Shown here piece by piece: positions 15,618 through 23,316 of a stretch of 40,535 bases of DNA. Below the pieces are notes generated by a model. That model was given only the letters and a program-made list of their open reading frames with translations, made no database searches and was not told the DNA's origin. A program made the translations under genes and the position numbers. Position 1 is the stretch's first letter. Each line of letters begins with the position of its first letter. The stretch is from a candidate division TA06 bacterium (GTDB lineage Bacteria; Hydrothermota; DG-26; E44-bin18). The stretch covers positions 1 through 40,535 of the forward strand of contig SOJN01000127.1 of NCBI GenBank assembly GCA_004376575.1, given 5' to 3'.

Positions 15618-18330
15618 TTGGTTCCTCCAGTGGAATTTGAACCTCAAGGGAGGTTCCTTTGCCAGGGCCCGATTCGAGTTTGAATTCTCCTCCCAACCAT
15701 CGTACTCTCTGTCTGAGCGTTCGGAGCCCCAGTCCTGCCGGGTTCTTATATTCCTTTGCAAGATCGAAGCCGATTCCGTCATCTCTAATGGCCATCTTGA
15801 CATTGGAATCTGACACAGAAAGAGCTACCGTTGCTTTGGATGCCCGTGAGTGGCGTGCAAGATTATTGAGTGCCTCTTGCGCAATTCTAAAGAGTGGGGT
15901 CTCGATAGAGGCCGGAAGCCTCTTCTTAAAGCCTTTCACCCTAAGCCTGACATCGATACCCGACAGTTGGCTGGTCTTACGGGCAAGCCACCTTACTGCA
16001 CTCACAAAGCCCAACTCGTCGAGTAAGGATGGGTGCAGTCCATGAGAGATATTTCGAACCTCATCCAGTGTACGCGACAGGAGTGCAACGGTCTCTTCAA
16101 GGACCTCGCCTGTCTCAGGTTGTGATTGGGCAACCTGTTCGGTGATCAGTTCGAGTTTCATCTTTGCGGTAGCCAGAAGCTGTCCTGTGCTGTCATGCAG
16201 TTCAGCCGATATTCTTTTTCTCTCATCCTCCTCAGCAGACGTGAGTTTCTTAGAAAGTTCGACAAGTTCATTCTGTCTTGTGGCGATCTCGCGATGCAAC
16301 ATGGCTTTGAGCAGTGCAGAACTGACAATTCCGGCTAAGGACATTCCGAGGTCGAGGTCAGATTTCTTGAACTGCTTTAGCTGCCTGGAAGCCATTTCAA
16401 ATACACCGAAGACTGTGCCCTTGAATAGGAGCGGAAGGCTCATGAAAGACAGATAGCCGGCACGGAGTGTCTCAGGATAAGGGGGAAATTTCCCTTTCAG
16501 TTTCCTGAGGTCTTCTACTACAACTGGCTTGCCAGTGCTTATTACCCTGGCAGTCAGGCTCTCCCCCAGTTTCCGTTTATTCAACCTGGCAACCAGTTCA
16601 GTTTCCATCCCCCTGTGGGCCAACAGGTGGAGATAGCCCGTATTCTTGTCCAAGCTGGCTGTCAAACCTGCGTCTGCGCCAAAGGCTTTCATCGTTCTTT
16701 CGAGTGCTTCGGAGAGGATTTCCCCAAGTTCGAGGGTCTTCCCCAGCGAGGCGCTCAGGTCAAGAAGAAGTCTAAGCTCATTCTCCGCCTTGATTCTCTC
16801 TGTCATGTCTCTGCCGACACTGACGATTCCGAATGTGTTTCCCTGTTTATCTCTCAGGGCAGTACTCTTCCACTCCACCTCCTTCCTTTCGCCCTTCTTG
16901 GTTGGCATAGTTCGCTGCAACTTGCGTGAGCCGTGGGAGTCGATCACCTTCCTTCGATATGCCTCGACGTCCTTCCTCTCACTGGGCGATAACGTGGCGT
17001 AGGGATAACCTTTGGTCAGAATCTCTCTTCGAGAGTACCCGCTCAGTTTTTCGCATGCCTTGTTGACTAAAACCAACCGCCCCTGCTTGTCGGTCATGAC
17101 CACCGGGTCGTCTATTGTGTCTATGATAGTCTTGAAGATTGCCTGCGACTCTTTGACCTTCTGTTCGGCCTGTCTCAATTCTGTGATATCGGCTGCCACA
17201 CCAAGGGCACCACAGTAGCTGCCGTCATCTGAATACTGCGCGGTCAAAGAGAGTAGAGCGTTGAATTCCGATCCATCTTTCCTCACGCCAGTCACCTCTC
17301 CCGTCCATGCCCCACGCTTCTTGAGAATCCGTCTGATTGCTGCGGCATCAACATCCGATCGCCCCTTGGTCATGTTGTCCATAAGTTGACCCACTGCTTC
17401 TTTCCTCGATAAGCCTGTGAGCTTCTCCGCTCCCTTGTTGAAGTAGACTATCTTTCCATCTGCATCGGCACGGATGATGGCATCGTTGCAGTTTTCGATG
17501 ACCTGCGCGAGTTCTTCTGCCCTTTTTTTTGCTCTCCTCGTTTCTGTCATGTCAAAAGCAATGGCTGCTGTTCCGAGGAAGTGGCCTGCGTCATCTGTAA
17601 TTCTCGATACCGATCCTGTGACCGCAAGCTGCCTCTTTTTGTAACTCGTGCTGCTTTTCTTGGCCAGCTTTGAAAATGCCTTGGACAGGGCATCCTCTGA
17701 AATGGGAGCGGTTTCAGAGTCCTTCAGTGCCAGAACACCAGGAAGTCTTTCGCCGATGGCTTTTTTTCTGCTGATTCCGCTCATGTTTTCAGCACCCTTG
17801 CTCCAGAGCACTATCTTTCCCTTGGCCTCCGCAGCGAAGATAGCGACACTCGGGTTTTGAAGGATACCTTCATGAAACGATATTCTACGCACAAGTTCTT
17901 CAGTTGCGGAGGTCTGTCTCAACTGCGAATCCAGCGCCAGGTTGTTGAGATAGTCAAAGGCCTGAATCGTTCTTGCAACTCCGACTTCGAGGGCTCTCTG
18001 GTCAAGGTGCGGAGACCTCACCAGGACACCCGTGATCTCTTTTATCACTGAGCTAAGAAAAGCAAGACCAGACCTGAGGGGCGTGCCTTTCCTGCCGGCA
18101 TTCTTGAGTTGAACCATGGCCATGTCTTTCAGATGGCTCACCCTGCCGGTCCTGAGGAAATCTGAGAAGGATTGAAGAAGTTCGTCGCTTACACGTCGGG
18201 CTTCCTTACGTGTCCATCTGCTTTTGGGGAATAGGTTGGCTATCTTTCGGACGAGTTCCGTTCTCTGTTTTTCTATGGCGTCCGCCGCAGACAAACTTCT
18301 TCGTCTGGTTTTCCTTTTCTTAGTAGGCAT
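15604..18330 (-). CDS. Soluble three-PAS/GAF sensor histidine kinase (HisKA_3)
   Basis: A 908-residue NarX/DegS-class kinase. After a basic, helical N-terminus (1-150) come PAS domains at about 153-265, 271-385 and 396-512, each ending in the typical DMTE/DITE linker. A GAF domain follows at about 528-675. The HisKA_3 segment has AELHDSTGQLL with phospho-acceptor His712. The ATPase domain has QEALNNLARHS (818-828) and DDGIGFD (850-856). There is no membrane segment, so it senses a cytoplasmic signal. PAS and GAF domains often bind haem, flavin or small molecules, but the ligand cannot be read. The ATG at 18330 follows CGGGAGACTCT and overlaps the upstream synthase gene by 11 bp. Confidence 0.93.
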   Translation of the reverse strand: MPTKKRKTRRRSLSAADAIEKQRTELVRKIANLFPKSRWTRKEARRVSDELLQSFSDFLRTGRVSHLKDMAMVQLKNAGRKGTPLRSGLAFLSSVIKEITGVLVRSPHLDQRALEVGVARTIQAFDYLNNLALDSQLRQTSATEELVRRISFHEGILQNPSVAIFAAEAKGKIVLWSKGAENMSGISRKKAIGERLPGVLALKDSETAPISEDALSKAFSKLAKKSSTSYKKRQLAVTGSVSRITDDAGHFLGTAAIAFDMTETRRAKKRAEELAQVIENCNDAIIRADADGKIVYFNKGAEKLTGLSRKEAVGQLMDNMTKGRSDVDAAAIRRILKKRGAWTGEVTGVRKDGSEFNALLSLTAQYSDDGSYCGALGVAADITELRQAEQKVKESQAIFKTIIDTIDDPVVMTDKQGRLVLVNKACEKLSGYSRREILTKGYPYATLSPSERKDVEAYRRKVIDSHGSRKLQRTMPTKKGERKEVEWKSTALRDKQGNTFGIVSVGRDMTERIKAENELRLLLDLSASLGKTLELGEILSEALERTMKAFGADAGLTASLDKNTGYLHLLAHRGMETELVARLNKRKLGESLTARVISTGKPVVVEDLRKLKGKFPPYPETLRAGYLSFMSLPLLFKGTVFGVFEMASRQLKQFKKSDLDLGMSLAGIVSSALLKAMLHREIATRQNELVELSKKLTSAEEDERKRISAELHDSTGQLLATAKMKLELITEQVAQSQPETGEVLEETVALLSRTLDEVRNISHGLHPSLLDELGFVSAVRWLARKTSQLSGIDVRLRVKGFKKRLPASIETPLFRIAQEALNNLARHSRASKATVALSVSDSNVKMAIRDDGIGFDLAKEYKNPAGLGLRTLRQRVRWLGGEFKLESGPGKGTSLEVQIPLEEPNEKG

Positions 18331-19051
18331 AGAGTCTCCCGTAGGGCCTTGTAGAATAGGGAAAGAGTTTTGTGAATTTTTTGGACAGGACAGTGTCCAA
18401 GTCGTATCCAAAATGAAAACAGAATTCTTTCAAGGTGTCAAGCAGGTTATTCATCTCGTCAGGCCCGGGTTCATCAACACCTGCCTCTTTCCCGATCTTG
18501 TTTCTGTCCACCTCTCCCCTTATGTAGATGACACCTCCGTGAATTCCCGTGGCGCAGTAGTCGCCGACGATGGGCCCATCTTCTATCCCAAGGCCCAGAA
18601 GAATAAGCGTGCCGCCAGCCATGTACTCGCCGAAGAAATCGCCGGCATATCCTCCTGCAACAACTATGGGTATCTTGCCTTCATAACTCTTCATGTGTAT
18701 GCCGGTTCTGTATCCTACATTTGACTTTATGAAGATCTTTCCACCGCGCATGCCGTAGCCCACTATATCTCCGGCCTCGCCATGTATTATGATTTTGCCA
18801 GAGTTCATTGTGTTTCCTACACCATCTTGCGTATTGCCCTTTACTATGAGTGTTGGTCCGTCCATGAATACTGCCAGATCGTTGCCAGGTGTACCGTGTA
18901 TGGTGATGGTCGCCTCGCCTCTCAAGCCGTCTCCAATGTATCTCTGCCCGTTAACCCCGAAGATATCGACCTCTTTTGCGCCGTTAGAAACGGCTTCTCT
19001 TATCATTTCGTTCAGTTTTCTGTAGTGGACTCTGCTAGCCTCTATTCTCAT
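18320..19051 (-). CDS. Glutamate synthase GXGXG domain (domain 3) protein
   Basis: A 243-residue stand-alone version of the C-terminal domain of the glutamate synthase large subunit. Its parallel beta-helix shows repeated turns such as GDGLRGEATITIHGTPG, GNTMNSGKIIIHGEAGD and GYGMRGGKIFIKSNVG. In the full-length enzyme this domain is structural and helps align the ammonia tunnel. Split versions occur mainly in archaea and some anaerobic bacteria. The ATG at 19051 follows GGTGATTACT; a GTG at 19060 is the alternative. It overlaps the synthase-core gene upstream and the kinase gene downstream, so all are co-translated. Confidence 0.92.
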   Translation of the reverse strand: MRIEASRVHYRKLNEMIREAVSNGAKEVDIFGVNGQRYIGDGLRGEATITIHGTPGNDLAVFMDGPTLIVKGNTQDGVGNTMNSGKIIIHGEAGDIVGYGMRGGKIFIKSNVGYRTGIHMKSYEGKIPIVVAGGYAGDFFGEYMAGGTLILLGLGIEDGPIVGDYCATGIHGGVIYIRGEVDRNKIGKEAGVDEPGPDEMNNLLDTLKEFCFHFGYDLDTVLSKKFTKLFPYSTRPYGRLYAY

Positions 19052-20573
19052 AGTAATCACCCATGCCTATGCCTGCGGGTTTTACGCCCAACACCTCGAG
19101 GATAGTGCGGTCGAGGCCAATGCCTCTCAGCCTCTCTTTGTTCCCCCTGAGGGATTCCACCGCATTTATTCCCAACGCACCCAGAACCTCTTTTATCTCT
19201 GTGGCCCACGCCTCAAGAAGATTACATATCCTTTCTGCACCCCACTCCGGATCGAGCCTCCCGACAAGCTCTGGTTTCTGTGTAGCTATTCCCCAGGAGC
19301 AGTTTCCAGTATAACACTTTTGACAGACATGGCAACCCAATGCGATCAGAGCTGCAGTACCAATGGCACAGGCATCTGCTCCGAGGGCAATCGCTTTGCA
19401 TACATCTGCTGCGCACCTTATGCTCCCCGCGGCCACAATTGAGGCCTTGTTTCTTATCCCTTCCTCTCTCAGCCTTTCGTCAACCACTGCAATAGCGACC
19501 TCTATTGGTATGCCCACGTGGTCACGCACAATGTTTGGTGCAGCCCCAGTTCCGCCTCTGAACCCATCAAGATACACGAGGTCCGCACCCGCTCTCACTA
19601 TGCCGGATGCTATTGCGGCTACGTTATGAACTGCGGCAATCTTGACACAGACAGGTTTATATCCAGTCGCCTCTTTGAGGGCATAGATGAGCATGCGCAA
19701 GTCCTCAATGGAGTAGATGTCGTGCTGGGGAGCAGGGGAGAGGGCATCTGTTCCCACGGGTATCATTCTCGTCTGTGATATATTCTCAGGTATTTTCTCC
19801 CCGGGAAGGTGACCACCGATCCCGGGTTTCGCTCCCTGTCCTATTTTGATCTGCGTTCCTATTCCCACATTCAGGTACTCGGGTGAGACGCCGAAGCGTC
19901 CGGAAGCGCACTGGAGTATTATGTGATCGCCGTAAGGATAGAGATCCCTCGGCAGACCTCCCTCTCCGGTGTACATCAGGGTATTCAACTTGGCTGCTGA
20001 CATGCATATTGCCTTCATTGTATTGAAACTTATTGAGCCGTAGGACATAGGAGCGAATACAATGGGCAATTCTATCTTGATGTTCTTCTCGATATTGGTC
20101 TTGAGAAGATCAGTACCTTGCTCGTTCCTTTTTATTTCCAGAACATCCGGTTTTCTTCCTAAATAGGTTCTCAGTTCCATTGGCTCCCTGAGGGGGTCTA
20201 TTGAGGGGTTCGTCACCTGGCATGCGTCAAGAACAAGGTGGTCAAAAAGTATCCTGTATGGGAGGTCGTTACCCATACCGGTCAACAACATTCCTCCCGT
20301 CTCAGACTGTTTGAACACATCTCTTATGTGTCTGGGTGTCCAGTTGGCATGGTTCCTGAAGCTCAGGGGATTTTCTACCACAGTTATGGCCAATTCGGGA
20401 CAGAAGGTGACGCACCGGTGGCAGGCGACGCATTTGGAGTGATTGGGAAGTATCTTGTCATTAGCAAAAGAAAACGTGCCAAACCCGCAGTATTCCAGAC
20501 ATCTTTTGCACTGGTCACATCTGTCTTCATCTATCCTAACGAGGAATTCGGGCTGTAGGACTGTGCCGTTCAA
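19035..20573 (-). CDS. gltB: Glutamate synthase FMN domain with N-terminal ferredoxin (domain 2)
   Basis: The synthase core, which reduces 2-iminoglutarate (from 2-oxoglutarate and ammonia) to glutamate. Residues 15-60 hold two [4Fe-4S] motifs, Cys19/22/25/29 and Cys48/51/54/58. The FMN barrel (about 100-480) has APMSYGSISF, TGEGGLPRDLYPYG, IGQGAKPGIGGHLPGEKI and DGFRGGTGAAP. The C-x5-C-x4-C site of the enzyme's [3Fe-4S] cluster is intact (CHVCQKCYTGNC) and is followed by WGIATQ. The TTG start at 20573 overlaps the upstream TGA (TTGA) behind GGAGGAG. The ferredoxin module gives a natural electron entry. No NAD(P)H-binding GltD is present in the operon. Confidence 0.95.
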   Translation of the reverse strand: MNGTVLQPEFLVRIDEDRCDQCKRCLEYCGFGTFSFANDKILPNHSKCVACHRCVTFCPELAITVVENPLSFRNHANWTPRHIRDVFKQSETGGMLLTGMGNDLPYRILFDHLVLDACQVTNPSIDPLREPMELRTYLGRKPDVLEIKRNEQGTDLLKTNIEKNIKIELPIVFAPMSYGSISFNTMKAICMSAAKLNTLMYTGEGGLPRDLYPYGDHIILQCASGRFGVSPEYLNVGIGTQIKIGQGAKPGIGGHLPGEKIPENISQTRMIPVGTDALSPAPQHDIYSIEDLRMLIYALKEATGYKPVCVKIAAVHNVAAIASGIVRAGADLVYLDGFRGGTGAAPNIVRDHVGIPIEVAIAVVDERLREEGIRNKASIVAAGSIRCAADVCKAIALGADACAIGTAALIALGCHVCQKCYTGNCSWGIATQKPELVGRLDPEWGAERICNLLEAWATEIKEVLGALGINAVESLRGNKERLRGIGLDRTILEVLGVKPAGIGMGDYYENRG

Positions 20574-21652
20574 TTCTCCTCCAGCTCACCCACCACAAGC
20601 TCGCCAGCTCTCGGGTGCCACACGTTCTGTACACTGGGAGAGATTTCTCTGATACCTGCCTCTTCACTTGAAATGTAGAGCCAGTCTCCGTCTCTTGCAG
20701 CGACCATTGGCCTCAGTTTTACTCGATCAGACAAACCCATCAGGCCACCGTTATGTCCTATTATCACCGCGAAAGGGCCGTTCACAAGAGCGCTTCCGTA
20801 GACCATTCTGAGAGCGGTTCTTATCTGCCTCTGATCTTCTTCTTCCAGATCGATGTTTTTCCAAAATGGTGAGGCCAGTACGTCTGAAACATATTCTAGT
20901 GGGATACGGTGCCTTCTTATGAGAAGGTCAAAAAGGTATGCCACCACCTCAGAATCAGTTTGCATGGTGCAATTGTACCCGTGCATTTTCAAGTACCGTT
21001 TGTTTATGCCATAGGATGATATCTCGCCATTGTGAACAACTGCCCAGTCCAGGATGGTGAACGGGTGCGCACCTCCCCACCAGCCGGGGGTGTTCGTGGG
21101 AAATCGGGAATGCCCTATCCACGTGTGTGCCTTGTACTCTTCTATTTTGAAGAATTCGCTGATATCCTCGGGATAACCTATTCCCTTGAATACTCCCATA
21201 TCCTTCCCTGAGGAGACGACGAATGCTCCCTCAATGCCTGTATTGATGTGCATCACCTTTTTTATTACGAAATCCTCTTCGGAGTCGCCGTCGGTGGGGA
21301 GGAACTTCTCTTGGGGTAGAACGAAGTATCGCCAGAAGACGGGTGGATCTATGATTGATTCTGTTTTTCTGGTTGGAATCGGTTCCTTCGAAGAGATATG
21401 GAAGTAATCGTTTATGTAGTCTTCAGTGTTTTTCTTTGCGTCTTTGCTGTCATACATGAGATGAAGTGCGAAATAGTCCTTTCGGTCAGGGTATATCCCA
21501 TATGCTGCAAAGCCTGCTCCCAGCCCGTTTCCCCTCTCTCTCAAGTTGCGCATGGACTTTGTTATGGCCTGACCATCTACCTTAACCCTTTTCTTGTTCA
21601 TCATGCTGGATAGGCCACACCCTGAAACATTTCTTTCATCCAGGTCCATCAT
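20570..21652 (-). CDS. Glutamate synthase class II glutamine amidotransferase (domain 1)
   Basis: A 360-residue amidotransferase that releases ammonia from glutamine for the synthase core. The likely nucleophile is Cys12 in VSGCGLSS, implying removal of a short propeptide. Other family marks are WIGHSRFPTNTPG near 180, GGAHPF, VVHNGEISSYG (Asn/Gly of the oxyanion hole) and QTDSEVVAYLF. Starts at 21652 and 21649 are both possible. It overlaps the HdrBC gene by 17 bp and the domain 2 gene by 4 bp. The order domain 1, 2, 3 as separate genes is the archaeal-type arrangement. Glutamine-PRPP amidotransferases share the fold but lack these neighbours. Confidence 0.93.
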   Translation of the reverse strand: MMDLDERNVSGCGLSSMMNKKRVKVDGQAITKSMRNLRERGNGLGAGFAAYGIYPDRKDYFALHLMYDSKDAKKNTEDYINDYFHISSKEPIPTRKTESIIDPPVFWRYFVLPQEKFLPTDGDSEEDFVIKKVMHINTGIEGAFVVSSGKDMGVFKGIGYPEDISEFFKIEEYKAHTWIGHSRFPTNTPGWWGGAHPFTILDWAVVHNGEISSYGINKRYLKMHGYNCTMQTDSEVVAYLFDLLIRRHRIPLEYVSDVLASPFWKNIDLEEEDQRQIRTALRMVYGSALVNGPFAVIIGHNGGLMGLSDRVKLRPMVAARDGDWLYISSEEAGIREISPSVQNVWHPRAGELVVGELEEN

Positions 21653-22982
21653 CTTTGCTTTCCTCGAGTTCCTTTATCAGTTGAAGAAGCTCCTTGTTTC
21701 CGCTTTTCCTGGAGGGGGGAAGTCCAAGCCGTTTTCTGGATATCTCCACGATCTCCGCCAGCGCTCCTTCTTTCTTGAATGAATCTTGCGCGGCTCTTAT
21801 TCCTCGTGGGCCAAGGCCCTTTGAGATGGCAAGTTCTTTCAGTTTACTGAAGATCTGGACCATCCCAATCTTATGGGGGCAAAGTTCATAACAGGTGTGG
21901 CACTCCAGACAGCGCCAGATGTCCCTGGAACGGAGCACCTCGTCAAGCCTCCCCTCAAGCACCTCCCCGATTATTCTATTCGGATCATAGGAGTCAAGGG
22001 CCTTTGCACTAGGGCAGTCTTCAACGCAGGCCTTGCACTCGTAGCACTTCTCCAAGAACCAGACGTCGAAATGCTTGGCAGCTGACTCCAGTGCCTTATT
22101 CTTGGCCTCCCACTCTTCGAGGAACCTTGTAGGTTTGACCGCATGTTTCTTTACGCCGACCTCCTCGGGAGACATTCCAAAAGCCAGGCAGAGGAGTTCT
22201 GTGTAGTATAAGATGGGGATGTCAAAGTGATCTCCAGAGGCCTTGAGCAAGGTTTGTCTTGCATCGTATTGTATGAAGCACGAGGGACAGCATACACACA
22301 TGGCATCCACATTCAGATCTCGAAGCTCAGCGAGCTTCTTCTTTGCCGCAAGCAAAGCCTCCTTCTCATCGCTCATCTCACTCAGCATCCCCCCGCAGCA
22401 CATCATCTTTGTCTCGTAGTCGATCGATTGTGCACCGGTGGCCTCAATCAGGCTATCAAATTTTGTGGGACGGATAGGGTCATCGAACCTTATCTGTGTG
22501 CTCGGCCTCAAAAGGTCGCATCCGTAGTGTACCGCCAATCTCATCCGGGAAAACGGTTTCTTGACCTTCCTATTGATCGCATCCGGCGTAACCTCATCGA
22601 ATAGCACTTCAATTATGTGTTTTGCTTTGGTCGTTCCGTTGTAGCTGAGATTGAACCTGGCAAGCTTCTCATTCATCTCTTTTCTTAGACTGGTGTTGGA
22701 GGCCATGATTGAGGAGGCTCTTCTTAGAGTGGAGTAACAGCCGTTGCAGCCGGTGAGGATATCAAAGCCATTCTTCTCAGCAACGGCGAGGTTCCGAACG
22801 GCTGTGGTCAACCAGATTCTGTTTCCCAGGCTTTCTATTGCTATGCTGGGCGGGCAGCATGTAAAACCGTCAATATCGTGATAGCGCACTTCCAGGCTGT
22901 CCAGGGCCAGCCTCATGGACTTCTCCAGAAATGGGAAACGGGCTGGAATCTGGCAGCCCCAAAAAAAAGCGTAATCGGGCAA
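21636..22982 (-). CDS. HdrB-HdrC fusion (heterodisulfide-reductase-like, two CCG domains)
   Basis: A 448-residue cytoplasmic iron-sulfur protein. The HdrB-like half has two complete CCG cysteine sets: Cys10, 42, 43, 79, 82 (C-x31-CC-x35-C-x2-C) and Cys155, 195, 196, 232, 235 (C-x39-CC-x35-C-x2-C). In methanogen HdrB these bind non-cubane [4Fe-4S] clusters that handle disulfide or thiol chemistry. The HdrC-like half has two ferredoxin motifs, Cys313/316/319/323 and Cys358/361/364/368. I chose the TTG at 22982, after GAGGAGGAAA and giving the usual PDYAFFWGC N-terminus. A longer start at 23054 lies upstream of the promoter. It is first in the glutamate synthase operon. The electron-transfer role is inferred. 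Confidence 0.93.
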   Translation of the reverse strand: MPDYAFFWGCQIPARFPFLEKSMRLALDSLEVRYHDIDGFTCCPPSIAIESLGNRIWLTTAVRNLAVAEKNGFDILTGCNGCYSTLRRASSIMASNTSLRKEMNEKLARFNLSYNGTTKAKHIIEVLFDEVTPDAINRKVKKPFSRMRLAVHYGCDLLRPSTQIRFDDPIRPTKFDSLIEATGAQSIDYETKMMCCGGMLSEMSDEKEALLAAKKKLAELRDLNVDAMCVCCPSCFIQYDARQTLLKASGDHFDIPILYYTELLCLAFGMSPEEVGVKKHAVKPTRFLEEWEAKNKALESAAKHFDVWFLEKCYECKACVEDCPSAKALDSYDPNRIIGEVLEGRLDEVLRSRDIWRCLECHTCYELCPHKIGMVQIFSKLKELAISKGLGPRGIRAAQDSFKKEGALAEIVEISRKRLGLPPSRKSGNKELLQLIKELEESKDDGPG

Positions 22983-23016
22983 TTTCCTCCTCTGACTGCG
23001 TAGAACGCAAAAGACT

Positions 23017-23044
23017 ATTATACAAAGGTTTGGGCCCTTGTCAA
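23017..23044 (-). promoter_or_regulatory. Near-consensus promoter of the HdrBC-glutamate synthase-kinase operon
   Basis: On the minus strand: TTGACA (23044-23039), a 16-bp spacer, and TATAAT (23022-23017), both exact. The start point would be near 23010, leaving a leader of about 28 bases. This rules out the longer HdrBC start at 23054. Confidence 0.85.
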
Positions 23045-23054
23045 CTATCCACAA

Positions 23055-23316
23055 AAAACGACTGTACCAACCACTGAAACCACAAGATTACACGAGATTC
23101 TGAAACCCGAAATTCGAAAATAGAAAATCGAAAACGAAATAGGGCCACGCCATCGGAGAGGGCGTGAGGTATATTTCGTCCTGAGCGAAGTCCGAAGGAC
23201 GGAGTCGAAGGATCTACCCCAAAGCACTGAGAACCGAATCAGATGCTAAATCTTGTGATAATCTGTGGTTCAGAGTTCTTGGGTGTTAGGAGCTGAGAGC
23301 TGAGGGTTGATGGCTA
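23055..23316. repeat. Composite of dispersed intergenic repeats
   Basis: No gene. In order: CCACTGAAACCACAAGATTACACGAGATT; an AT-rich AAACCCGAAATTCGAAAATAG stretch; a hairpin TCGTCCTGAGCGAAGTCCG...CGGAGTCGAAGGATC at about 23177-23214; and AGCTGAGAGCTGAGGG near 23291. All are of the low-complexity, hairpin-forming kinds that recur between genes in many uncultured bacteria. (The first motif is split here as CCACTGAAACCACAAG and ATTACACGAGATT.). Confidence 0.55.

Noticed and set aside
22983-23054. Longer N-terminus for the HdrBC fusion
   Set aside because: The extension lies across the exact TTGACA/TATAAT promoter, and the TTG at 22982 has a strong ribosome site and the expected family N-terminus.
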